Shown piece by piece: positions 1-7,751 of a stretch of DNA of 11,466 bases (its first letter is position 1; each line of letters opens with the position of its first letter). Where the stretch lies: positions 361,455 to 372,920 of the forward strand of contig QEOQ01000534.1 in assembly GCA_010279815.1 (NCBI GenBank), written 5' to 3'. Below the pieces are notes generated by a model. The model saw only the letters and a list, made by a program, of their open reading frames with translations. It was not told where the DNA came from and searched no databases. The position numbers and the translations under genes were made by a program. The DNA comes from Brachionus plicatilis. Lineage: Eukaryota; Rotifera; Eurotatoria; Ploima; Brachionidae.

Positions 1-424
1 ATGGTACTTGTTACATGTAACAACTTAAAAAATCCGATTTAGTTACGTGTACTAAGTTTCGAGAATTTACGGTACAAAATTTATCTTTAAAAAAAAAATG
101 AAAGATAATCAATAAATTTTCTTGTTTAATACAAGATTTCAAAATAATATTGTTCAGTAATCAATAAATATTTAAAAAAAAATCTTATTTCAACAAATTA
201 TTTATCCACATTGAAATATAAATTGAACAAAATAATCCATTTTTTAATAAATTAGAATTAAGTCATATATAGATATATATTAAAAAATATTGTAATATAG
301 CCCAACAGACTTTGTGCACCTTTTTTTATAAAGAATTTTTTTTTAAAATAGGTAAAAAAAAATTTTTTTATTGTCAAAAAAGACAACAAACAAAACACCA
401 AAAAGATTTTGATTGATTTTTAAT
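1..424. other. AT-rich non-coding stretch
   Basis: No coding frame or RNA gene was recognised here. The stretch is dominated by homopolymer A and T runs. A perfect 16-bp palindrome (ttgttacatgtaacaa) lies at 8-23, but such palindromes are frequent in DNA this AT-rich, so no function is proposed. Confidence 0.5.
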
Positions 425-439
425 TTGATTTACTGAAAA

Positions 440-808
440 AAAATTTAAAAAATACTTCCTGTTTTATTCTTATGTACGAGAAAAGTAATTTCGGTGCTCT
501 TTTAGCTTTGTCTACTAAATCGTTCTCAAATTCCTTTGCTGAACATTTTAGCTGCTTTTTTACTGTAGCACAAGCTCTGTTAAATATCTTTCTCGATTCT
601 GCGCACTTTTTATGATTGTTCGAATAAAATAGAGCTTATTCAAATAAAATAAAGCTTGTATCTAATTTCTCTTTTGGCCTCTTGATTTATCCATGGTTTT
701 TTTTCTCATTAAAGAATTTCTCCTGATCGGTACAAACAGTTGGCATGCTTCGTGATATTTTACAAGAAACAGTTCATAAGATTCATTTGCTGATTTGTTT
801 TATGATTT
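440..808 (-). pseudogene. Non-LTR retrotransposon fragment (endonuclease-RT linker, CR1/Jockey type)
   Basis: Minus-strand translation, high to low coordinates, gives pieces in shifting frames that match the linker between the endonuclease and reverse transcriptase of Jockey/CR1-like LINEs. First comes SYELFLVKYHEACQLFVPIRR (about 795-725, first 20 residues SYELFLVKYHEACQLFVPIR). Next, after a shift in an A run, comes KPWINQEAKREIR (about 700-660). Last, after a stop and a shift, comes FENDLVDKAKRAPKLLFSYI (about 530-470). The order 'fvP.r...kPWi..e' then 'a...pk.lf.Yir.k' is the family pattern. The family assignment comes from recalled patterns, not a search. A 20-bp tandem duplication at 619-658 accounts for part of the damage. 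The RT palm is absent, so this is a dead internal fragment. It cannot be the upstream half of the LINE at 7556-8335 without a rearrangement, because its position relative to that piece is wrong for a single minus-strand insertion. Confidence 0.7.
619..658. repeat. 20-bp tandem duplication inside the LINE relic
   Basis: The unit ttcgaataaaatagagctta at 619-638 is followed at once by ttcaaataaaataaagcttg at 639-658, matching at 17 of 20 positions. It sits in the middle of the LINE linker remnant and shifts the frame. It is probably a slippage or repair duplication after the element died. Confidence 0.7.
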
Positions 809-824
809 TTTGATTTACTGAAAA

Positions 825-2074
825 GGTACAACAAAGTATACTGCAGTGTATTTTAATGTTTTTTATAAACTTTAATTTTAATTTATCAATAAATGAAGAA
901 TTTTTCTTCAATTTGTGTTTTAAATTCACGACGCCATATATTATTATTATTTAGTTTCAAAAATTAGATTTTATCCTTAAACCCAGCCCTAGCTATTATT
1001 TTATAGAATTTTTATAGTAATTGATAAATGCTATTATTAATATTGTTTAAAATTTCAATATATTCTTATGAAGAAAATAAAATTGAATGTTCACTTTCAT
1101 TAGGTTCACCCCTTTTAATCCGATATTATTTGAATTAATCTTTATTAAATTTATAAAAATAATACCCTCTTATAGAACAAAATTAAAGATAATGCAAAAA
1201 TGTAGGATCAAAATTAGTTTTTTTATTAGATAATTTTGTATACATTTATGAAAATAAATAAAGTGATGACGCAATAGTTAACCAAATATCAACGCAATTT
1301 TGAACCAAAAATATTAAAATGATTTTTAAATGAAAAATTTTTTGATCTTCAATAAATCAACTATTCTAAATTCAAAATAATGTGCTTAAAAATTTTAAGC
1401 AATTCAATTGCTAATAAAATTATCAAATTAAAGTAAATTTAAAAGAAAATAAAAAATTTGGGAATGAGTTTATTTTATTTATTTTCTTTAAAAACAATTA
1501 GATATTTCACCAAGAATAATAATAAAAATAATTTTTGAAATAATTCATAATTTCTTTGTCAATGCTTAATATAGAAAATTTGATCAAAGATATTTTATTT
1601 TAGTTTTTAAATAAAATTCCTTCCTTTTGTTGTCAATTGAAATATATAATTTTTTTTATAGTGACTGAATTTTTCAATCATTGTGTTAAAGTTTAATAAT
1701 TTTAGACAAAAAATAATCATCCAAATTTAATTCACAAAAAAATTTTTTATGTTTTATTTAGGATGATTTTCAAATCTTATTTCAGCTACTTCAAATAATT
1801 ATCATTAAAAATGTAATTGAAAATATTCTAATATTTTCAATCAGCTTTGAATAATTCATTTAAAATCATAAACTGAATGACTTGAAATTGCATGTATATC
1901 TGATTATTTTTATATTTATCAATACCTCTATTAAATTAAAGTCATCCGATTTTGGAATTAAGGTAATAATATTATCTTAAATAATTAAAAAAACTTTAAT
2001 ATAAAAAGGCTGACGTTTAGAAAATAGATAAATAAAGTTATTACCATGGTGAAAATTCTTTAACCTAACAAGCA
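825..2074. other. AT-rich non-coding stretch with one 26-bp palindrome
   Basis: No coding frame of useful length was seen on either strand. A near-complete palindrome, attgaaaatatt and aatattttcaat with a 2-base spacer, lies at 1816-1841. The rest is low-complexity A/T sequence, and no promoter could be assigned to the gene that begins near 2698. Confidence 0.5.
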
Positions 2075-2135
2075 AACTTTTGATTCAAATAATTTAGCTC
2101 AGCTAAATTATTTAAATTATTTGAATCAAAAGTTT
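2075..2135. repeat. 22-bp perfect inverted repeat with nested alternative palindrome
   Basis: The left arm at 2075-2096 (starting aaacttttgattcaaat) is perfectly complementary to 2114-2135, with a 17-base spacer. Inside it, aatttagct at 2091-2099 pairs with agctaaatt at 2101-2109 around a single base, so two mutually exclusive hairpins are possible. No transposase frame or obvious target duplication was found. It may be a tiny foldback element or a replication-slippage palindrome. Confidence 0.8.
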
Positions 2136-2143
2136 TCTAAATA

Positions 2144-2166
2144 AATAATGTATACTATACATTATT
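2144..2166. repeat. 11-bp perfect palindrome with one-base spacer
   Basis: The arms aataatgtata (2144-2154) and tatacattatt (2156-2166) are perfectly complementary around c2155. It begins nine bases after the 22-bp inverted repeat, making a compact palindrome cluster about 530 bases before the host gene. Confidence 0.75.
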
Positions 2167-2690
2167 AAAAACTTTTAAAAAGTAAACTACTCACGAAACT
2201 ACTAGGTACTGAGAAAAAAAAAGATTTAATTGAACACGTAATACATTTGGAATTTCGTAAAATTATTTTAATAAAAATTGATTTCTACGAAACAATTATT
2301 TGTTTGTTTTTCATTTTGGATATTTTCCAAATTTTTAAATTGGTGGATTTAAAGTTTGGTGCATTTCAAACTAAATTTGCTTATTCAAATAAATTAAGTG
2401 TATTTTTAGAATAATTAAAATAGAGTTGTGTCTAGAAAAGACAAAAAATTTCCAGGCAGAAAATTTTACTAAACTGATTGAGAAAAAGTTTAAAAAAATT
2501 TGAAACAATTTTGTTATCATAAAAATTTTAATTTCTGGTTTTTAATAAACGCATCATTGAACAATTATTTATGGTAATTTTTTACGTAATAGATTGAGCA
2601 TATTTTTAATCAACCTATGTCTCTCAAATTAAACTTCAAAATCATCGAAGCTTTTTTCAAATATTAAAACGATTAGGAATTAACACATTT
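2167..2690. other. Non-coding stretch upstream of the host gene
   Basis: No open frame stands out. If the ATG at 2698 is the first codon, this stretch would hold the promoter and any untranslated leader or outron, but no convincing core promoter element can be told apart from background A/T sequence. Confidence 0.4.
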
Positions 2691-2693
2691 TAG
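2684..2693 (+). promoter_or_regulatory. Splice acceptor four bases before the predicted start codon
   Basis: The sequence cacattttag ends at 2693 and resembles the acceptors of this gene's own introns (gatttag, aattttag, atttcag, aattttag). The ATG follows at 2698 after only tctg. An in-frame TAG at 2674-2676 rules out an unspliced longer frame. The site is either the 3' end of an upstream intron or a spliced-leader trans-splice site. Confidence 0.5.
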
Positions 2694-2697
2694 TCTG

Positions 2698-5600
2698 ATG
2701 AGCCAAAAAGCAAAAACTATATATCGCATTATTTGCTGCTATTCAGATCCATTGATATTGCGAAACTTTGATAAGGTATGACTCATTTGTTTAATTTATT
2801 TTGTTTTATCTAGTTTTGATTTAGATTTCTGATATTGCCACTTCTTTTTCGCTTGTTTTTGCACGAGATTCTGAACCCGATGCTTCTATAATCAATCATC
2901 GTAATGATGATGTGTGTCCTTGGAGTCAGAAAGTATGTTTAAATTTTCTTTTCATAATTTTATTTCAATGATTTAATTTTTTAATTTACCTAATTATGTA
3001 TAACTTATTTAAATAGAAAAAAAATTTAATTTTAGATAATTGATCTTCTATCTGATGTTCAAGTATCCGGTGAAGCAAAAAGAAAAAATGAAGCATTGAT
3101 AAATCACCTGATGACTATTAAGGTATATATGATCTATTTTTATCAAAAAAGAAATATTCTAAACATTTTGAAATTTATTTTCTGTTCTATATTAAGATTA
3201 TTTTTCCACATTAAGCAACCATTATTTTGGTAACTAAGAAATTAACAAATACTTTCACAATTTCGTAAAGCTATAATGTTTCAAGGCTTTGAAACTATTT
3301 TGTTAATTTATAGGCGTTAGAAGAAAAATTTATTCAAAAAATGTTTATTAAATAAATAATGAAAGTAATTATCACTAGGAACTCGAAAATTTTGAGTCAT
3401 AAAATAAATCTGTAAAAGTTAAAAAAAAGTGCCGGTTTGTAAAAGTCCTCGCTGTGTCTTTTTATTTCTTGAAAGAAATGACCATGAAGTGTCTAGTCAT
3501 TTTCAATATTATTTAAATGACAGCACCTTATAAGTTACTCAAAAATTATGAAAAATTAAATTCAATAAAAAAATAAAAATTCAAACAAGATTTCACAATT
3601 AAAAAATTTATCTCAACACAATTATTAAATAACAAAGAGACATCTAATAGTAATCAATTCCTCAATTTTTTAAAATAAATTGGATTAATTGAGAATGAAT
3701 GAATATAATTTTTAAACTTTGATTTATACCAAATTGAGGAAAAGAAAAAAACTAATCAAATTACTTTTTCTTTTCAAAAAACTCGTAAATTTTTCAAAAA
3801 TTAAAATCAAATAGAATGATAAATTCTGTTATCAGTTTATTTGTTTATTAGTTTATCTGTTATCAGTTGTCAGTTGATATCTGATTTAGTCTGATATCAA
3901 CTGACTTCAAAAAAAAATTTTGGTAAAAAAGTTTTGACAAAAAAAATGGTACAATATGATGAATAGAAAAATTATTTTTTAAAAAATATTAAAAAAAAAT
4001 CTTGTTTTTTAAATGGATAAATTAGAATTTTTATAAGTTTAAACAAACAAAGATCTTTTAAATCCAACTTTTAAAAATACTTAACATTGTAATTTTCAAT
4101 AAATTTTTTGCAAAAGCTGGATTGATACGATTTACGGAACTAATTTCAATCTCTTTGAATTTTTTTTAATTTTCTGTTTTTTTACATCGTAATTATCGAA
4201 TTTTGAATTTAAGCACAAAAATGAAATCAATTTTTTTCTAAAGGTCTAAATTGGTTCTTAAAATAAAATAGTCATTACATCACTTGAAACCACTATCTGC
4301 AAAGTAATTTTCATTCCAATTAATGTCTGTGCATTTTTTAGAAAATTTCTGCTTTGGTTTCACCATAATCTCTTCGACCATTCAAGAACTGTTGCAATCA
4401 ATGATTTCTTATTTGTTTACTTGGTTTCCTTAGTGGCAAAAATAGTCGCCTGAATATATATTTAAAATTATATATTTTAAAAAAATGTCTTAAATTTGAA
4501 CACAAAATTTTAAAGATAAACTAGACCATATCACTTTAAAAAAATTCTTTTTTTATCAAATAAAATAAATCATTTTCAAAATATTTTTTTAAATAGCAGA
4601 ATTTATTTAAAAAAATTTTTTTAGAAAGTTATGGTATACTGTCGCAAACATTATTTTTCAAATTAATTTATTTCAATTTTAAATTATTTTAAAAAATTTT
4701 TGATCTTTGTCTTTTTTAAATTCTTCAAACTTGGCCTCAACTTTAGTAACCCTCCTGGATTTAGATTCAAATTTAATTGAATACTATTAGTTTAATTACT
4801 TCAACATCTTAAATTTTTATTTTTTTACTCATTTAATCAATTATAATATTTATTGAAAAATATTTTTAATATCAATAGCCAAAACTATTAAAATAAAAAT
4901 TATTTCAGAAATTTTATTCAGCATATTGGAAGAAAAAAATGAATAAACTGCACAAACTTAGCTACATATTCGAAATAGTTCAAACATATGAGGTAAGATA
5001 ATGAAAAATTGAAAATTTTAAGCCCTCATTTAAACAATTTTAGACTATCTTGTCTTTAGCTTTTCATATATTTCAAAGAAATCCGAACACAATGTCGGAC
5101 ATTGACAAACTTTTGGAAAATTTCGAAACCATTTTCAAAGATTACAATAATAACTGCATTAGATTTGTAGAAAGAATAGCAAACCGTGGAATGTTTAGAA
5201 ACATAGATAACCTTACTTTGGAGCTCAATTCAAAATTTGGAGAATATGATTTACTTTTGGTGTCTGACTATATCAAGGATTTGGGCGAATTTATGTGCAT
5301 TTACAAAAATATATCTCTCAAAGACACACAATTTCTAGCTCGAATAAGTGAACTAATATCCGAGACAGCTTTGTTAATACACGATAAAATAAATGAAATC
5401 AAGGCCAATTTTGACCAGCCCTTAACTCGAAGATACCCAAAATCAAATCTATTGAGTGTAACAAAAAAAATAGACAAAAATTTGTTCAAATTTGAATCAA
5501 AAGAGTTGGTTTTGCGCAAAGTTTATTTTTCTTTTGAGCAAATTTATAAAAGCTTGGCAAAAGTGAACCAAGACTTGAATGACATAAACGATCAGAAGCA

Positions 5601-6087
5601 AACAAATGAGATTAATTTTAGAAATGCGAACACTTCATGGACTGAGAATGTTAAACAGGAGCTTAGTTTTACGCAAACTTTAGTGGAGGACTTGGAAACG
5701 ATTATGTTTTTCATGGTCTTTTATTTCGAAAATCAAGAAATTATTTTGTATCCTTTGTCAGGACACTTGGACGAAATATCTAGAATGTTGGAAAAATATT
5801 TGAGCTATCATCTTGTATTTAGAATTACTTATGGAAAAAATTATCTAAATCAAATAAAATCAACCATTAATCAGATTATTAAATTGTTTGAGGATGATTT
5901 GGTTGAGATCAAGTCAGTCACATTTGTGCTGAACGAACTTAAAAGGCGTTATTTGGACACGGTGTTTTTAGATGATGTTCAATTTTTAAGAAAGCCCAAC
6001 TTGTCCAAACCGCAGTTAATGGTAGAGGTAGAGCCGGAGATTAATTACATTTTCGATTTAATAATGGATGAACTCAAGCCTTTTTGA
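2698..6087 (+). CDS. Five-exon gene for an unrecognised, mostly helical 466-residue protein
   Basis: Coding exons are 2698-2775, 2825-2932, 3036-3122, 4909-4992 and 5044-6087. Each junction has gt...ag ends (gtatga/atttag, gtatgt/ttttag, gtatat/ttcag, gtaaga/ttttag), and every intron is phase 0. Introns are 49, 103, 1786 and 51 bases. The joined frame is 26+36+29+28+347 codons and ends in TGA at 6085-6087. The start at 2698 is the first ATG after an in-frame TAG, directly behind an acceptor-like site. No signal peptide, zinc finger or enzyme motif is visible. The protein is rich in Leu, Ile, Lys, Asn and Phe with long amphipathic stretches, suggesting an all-helical scaffold. One hydrophobic run (about residues 338-347, TIMFFMVFYF) is too short and broken to call a membrane span. 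I do not recognise the family. Missing upstream exons or an exon in the long third intron cannot be excluded. Confidence 0.75.
3423..3533 (+). pseudogene. 36-codon coding-like island in the third intron, unrecognised
   Basis: Between the TAA at 3420-3422 and the TAA at 3531-3533 the plus frame reads through a stretch with clearly more G and C than its surroundings, including CKSPRCVFLFLERNDHEVSS. It has no ATG of its own at the start, and it ends in a stop, so it is not a usable internal exon in this frame. It may be a scrap of a transposon or gene. I do not recognise it. Confidence 0.25.
3825..3905. repeat. Direct repeat plus 13-bp perfect inverted repeat
   Basis: The sequence tctgttatcagtt occurs at 3825-3837 and 3856-3868. 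Immediately after the second copy, gtcagttgatatc (3869-3881) pairs perfectly with gatatcaactgac (3893-3905) across an 11-base loop. The arrangement, two direct copies running into a hairpin, sits inside the long intron and resembles the end of a small mobile element. No partner end was identified. Confidence 0.7.
4260..4457 (+). other. Coding-like plus-strand stretch in the third intron, unrecognised
   Basis: The plus frame is open up to the TGA at 4451-4453 and reads, in part, VCAFFRKFLLWFHHNLFDHS before RTVAINDF. Composition is more balanced than in the flanks. A possible acceptor (cattttttag) ends at 4341, but the exon it would start hits a stop within a few codons in phase 0. The minus strand also shows short open pieces. 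This is most likely a decayed insert; no family is recognised. Confidence 0.2.
5044..6087 (+). CDS. Terminal coding exon (exon 5) of the unrecognised helical protein gene
   Basis: This exon carries 347 of the roughly 466 codons and has more balanced composition than its flanks. It begins right after the acceptor ending ttttag at 5043, in phase 0 with ACT ATC TTG. A TTG at 5050 or the ATG at 5092 could be mistaken for a start, but the frame runs back through the 51-base intron into exon 4 (4909-4992), which opens KFYSAYWKKK. The exon ends EVEPEINYIFDLIMDELKPF followed by TGA. Apparent helical segments recur through the exon, for example around residues 139-150 and 325-350. There is no recognised domain. 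Confidence 0.85.
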   Translation, partial: TILSLAFHIFQRNPNTMSDIDKLLENFETIFKDYNNNCIRFVERIANRGMFRNIDNLTLELNSKFGEYDLLLVSDYIKDLGEFMCIYKNISLKDTQFLARISELISETALLIHDKINEIKANFDQPLTRRYPKSNLLSVTKKIDKNLFKFESKELVLRKVYFSFEQIYKSLAKVNQDLNDINDQKQTNEINFRNANTSWTENVKQELSFTQTLVEDLETIMFFMVFYFENQEIILYPLSGHLDEISRMLEKYLSYHLVFRITYGKNYLNQIKSTINQIIKLFEDDLVEIKSVTFVLNELKRRYLDTVFLDDVQFLRKPNLSKPQLMVEVEPEINYIFDLIMDELKPF

Positions 6088-6305
6088 ATATTTTTATTTT
6101 AAAATATTTAAGAGACAAATTTAAAGATCAAGTTTTAACAAATCGAATTGTTATTGTTATTTCTATCTGGTTCAGTAGGTATAATTACCATGAATGTATG
6201 AACACAAAAATGTTGAAATATTCTAATAGCTTTTTTTTTGCAAAATAATACATTTTTTTCCTTATTTATTACAAAATAATAAAAAATTTACTTATTAGTT
6301 TAATC
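6088..6305 (+). other. 3' untranslated region and downstream spacer of the host gene
   Basis: AT-rich sequence follows the stop codon. An AATAAA at 6278-6283, about 190 bases after the stop, is a plausible polyadenylation signal, although this hexamer is common by chance in such sequence. The piggyBac-like element starts about 25 bases further on, so it landed at or just after the gene's 3' end. Confidence 0.4.
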
Positions 6306-6394
6306 TTAACACTCAAAAGCCCGATATTTTTTATACCAATTTTTCAAAAAACAACTCCAATTTTTTTTTGTCTTGTCAAGATTTTGGTCCAAGT

Positions 6395-6646
6395 TTACCC
6401 TATTGATTGTACTTTCAATCGAATCAATGACATGTTGGCTTGTATCATCCACTTCTTCTTCAAAAAGAATTTTCTATTTCTTTCTTTAGAATCCTCATCA
6501 ATATCAGCATCAACTTCATCAAATTCATCCAAAAAGTTATGATCGTCTAAAAAATCCGCATCATCATCATCTGAGGCTATAAATTGAGTGTCATCGGTGT
6601 TTCTCAAGGCTTCAAGGGTCTTTAGGCCAGCTTCTCTTTTAGACAT
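6395..6646 (-). pseudogene. Truncated piggyBac-type transposase N-terminus (acidic region)
   Basis: The ATG at 6646 opens an 83-codon minus frame starting MSKREAGLKTLEALRNTDD, followed by a dense acidic tract (SDDDDADFLDDHNFLDEFDE and on) at about residues 25-52. Acidic, disordered N-termini before the DDE domain are usual in piggyBac transposases, which are near 500-600 residues, so over 80 percent is missing. Around 6462-6480 the protein changes to a basic, unconvincing tail. The neighbouring frame from about 6465 reads EEEVDDTSQHVIDSIESTIN and stays open to 6306, where its TAA lies within the left TTAA boundary. A frameshift in the AG-rich tract is therefore likely. The lone frame could be expressed as a short peptide, but nothing shows that it is. 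Confidence 0.55.
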
Positions 6647-6748
6647 TTCAAATTTTTGACTATTTTATTTACAAATTTTTTTACTTATTTTATTTAAACA
6701 GTTTATAATCAATTTTGGCAAAATGTCAATAAAATTATGCAATAAATC

Positions 6749-6962
6749 CAAAAAGTGTCAAGTTGACACCGTCGGTCCTTAGAGGTATATTTTTTTTTTT
6801 GCATGAAAATTCAACTTTTTTAATTCAAAATTTCAATTTTTATTTTTGTTTTTGATACCAAATAAAGTTGGTGAAATAAAATTACCAAAAACTTTTTTCA
6901 AAAAAAAAAATATCTAAAGATTTATACTCAAAAAGTGTCAAATTGACACCGCGGTCCTTTAA
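6749..6962. repeat. Two copies of a palindrome-containing piggyBac end block
   Basis: The block 'aaaaagtgtcaaNttgacaccg...cggtcctt' occurs at 6750-6780 and 6930-6960 in the same orientation, differing by one base in the palindrome centre (g versus a) and a one-base indel. The outer copy abuts the TTAA at 6966; the inner copy is followed by agaggtata and has no TTAA. This may be a subterminal transposase binding repeat or the end of an older nested element. Confidence 0.8.
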
Positions 6963-6969
6963 GTGTTAA

Positions 6970-7255
6970 AATGGATTGAATAGGATTTTTTAATCTAATA
7001 TTTTTAAATAAAAATAATATGTATTTAAAAAACTAAAATACTGAATTAGGAACAAAATATAAAACATTTTAGGTTTTTTTTGTAATTAATGTAAATTACA
7101 TTTAAATTTATTACTATTTTAATTTATTGATACATAATTGATTGAAATGAAACTCTTTACCATCAAAAAAAAAAACAAAATTAATTATTAATTAATCCCA
7201 TAATGTTCAATAAAAATTGCTACTTTGAAATTTATTTTAACTTTCTTGTTTTATT
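6970..7255. other. AT-rich non-coding stretch with a 19-bp tandem duplication
   Basis: No gene was recognised. At 7231-7268 the unit tttattttaactttcttg plus one base is repeated head to tail (second copy differs only in its last base), overlapping the stop of the possible minus-strand exon. A small inverted repeat (tgtaatt/aattaca) lies near 7080-7100. Confidence 0.6.
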
Positions 7256-7345
7256 TTAACTTTCTTGCCCTAACATAAAAGAATTGGTTGTTGGTGAGAA
7301 GGCTTTTTCTTTTAGGAGATCAATCACCGATTTCCTATTCTGTTG
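7256..7345 (-). CDS. Possible terminal exon on the minus strand, unrecognised
   Basis: On the minus strand, tttttcag ending at 7346 is a good acceptor and is followed by 29 codons reading QQNRKSVIDLLKEKAFSPTT then NSFMLGQES and TAA (7258-7256). Composition is more balanced than the surroundings, and AATAAA-like sequence follows. No upstream exon with a matching donor was found; the LINE and hAT insertions lie between this point and the window's right edge. It may be the last exon of a disrupted or distant gene, or chance. Confidence 0.25.
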   Translation of the reverse strand, partial: QQNRKSVIDLLKEKAFSPTTNSFMLGQES

Positions 7346-7555
7346 CTGAAAAACATGGGTCTTTGATCAATTGATCGCATATTTTAGTTTTAGAATAGAT
7401 CGAACTGATGATTTTTGAATTACCTGTATTTTCTAAATATAAATTTCTGAGAATGAGTTAAGACATGGGAAAGTTTAATCCAAAATAGATCTAACTAAAG
7501 ATTTACTAAATTATTAAATTTAAAAAATCTCAAAAGATTATTAAATTTCGCCTTG
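7346..7555. other. Spacer between possible exon and LINE tail
   Basis: No coding frame or RNA gene seen. A 12-bp palindrome, gatcaattgatc, lies at 7365-7376. The sequence just before the AAT repeat is the candidate target site of the LINE, but no matching duplication was found on its other side. Confidence 0.4.
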
Positions 7556-7561
7556 AAATAA

Positions 7562-7581
7562 AATAATAATAATAATAATAA
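7562..7581. repeat. AAT microsatellite (LINE 3' tail)
   Basis: About six uninterrupted AAT units directly adjoin the G+C-rich LINE 3' segment. Their position at the element's end indicates that they were laid down as part of the insertion, not as an independent microsatellite. Confidence 0.8.
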
Positions 7582-7751
7582 ATTGAGTCATAGCAGGGAG
7601 GCACCCTGCGAGCAATCCAAAACAACTTGAATCGCTATGATGACTGGTTGTGCGTTTGGCGAGGAGGAATGTGGGACGATGAGTGTTCGAGCTTAGACCC
7701 CCCAGTCCTAGCGTAAACGTTTCTGGGAAGAGCCCAAGCCTTCAACTCACC

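Larger units (their letters stand above)
424..824. repeat. 16-bp direct repeat bracketing the LINE fragment (possible target-site duplication)
   Basis: The sequence tttgatttactgaaaa occurs at 424-439 and again, identically, at 809-824, exactly flanking the decayed retrotransposon fragment at 440-808. Bases outside the core are also similar (tgattttt before both). LINE insertions by target-primed reverse transcription commonly leave duplications of this length. The duplication is seen directly; calling it a target-site duplication is inference, because the 3' side of the insert lacks a clear A-rich or microsatellite tail. Confidence 0.5.
3123..4908 (+). other. 1.8-kb third intron of the host gene, with unexplained islands
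   Basis: The intron is bounded by gtatatatg and aattatttcag. It is about 35 times longer than the neighbouring 49- and 51-base introns, which suggests growth by insertion. Inside are a 36-codon coding-like stretch (3423-3533), a 13-bp inverted repeat (3869-3905), and a second stretch with balanced composition (about 4260-4457). No transposase or RT motif was recognised. An additional exon here is possible but no phase-0 candidate with good splice sites was found. Confidence 0.6.
6306..6969 (-). mobile_element. Miniature piggyBac-like element flanked by TTAA
   Basis: TTAA occurs at 6306-6309 and 6966-6969. Reading inward, the ends are CACTCAAAAGCCCG (6310-6323) and, on the minus strand, CACTTAAAGGACCG (6965-6952), agreeing at 11 of 14 bases. 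TTAA target duplication is the hallmark of the piggyBac superfamily. Next to the right end is the palindrome gtgtcaaattgacac (6935-6949), and a second near-copy of that block lies at 6749-6785. Inside, on the minus strand, is a short acidic frame that looks like a transposase N-terminus (6395-6646). The catalytic DDE domain is missing, so the roughly 656-bp element is non-autonomous. The superfamily call rests on the TTAA sites, the end similarity and the acidic N-terminus; no search was possible. Confidence 0.65.

Noticed and set aside
5050..5094. Start of the host protein at TTG 5050 or ATG 5092
   Set aside because: The frame continues upstream through a consensus acceptor at 5043 and a matching donor at 4993 into exon 4 in the same phase, so these are internal codons.
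5301..5519. 72-codon open frame on the minus strand
   Set aside because: It lies entirely antisense to the well-supported final exon of the host gene and has no motif; it is a by-product of that exon's sequence.
7585..7745. The G+C-rich block as a structural RNA gene or SINE
   Set aside because: It has no visible tRNA-like boxes and runs directly from the end of the RT remnant into the AAT tail, so it is best read as the LINE's own 3' segment.
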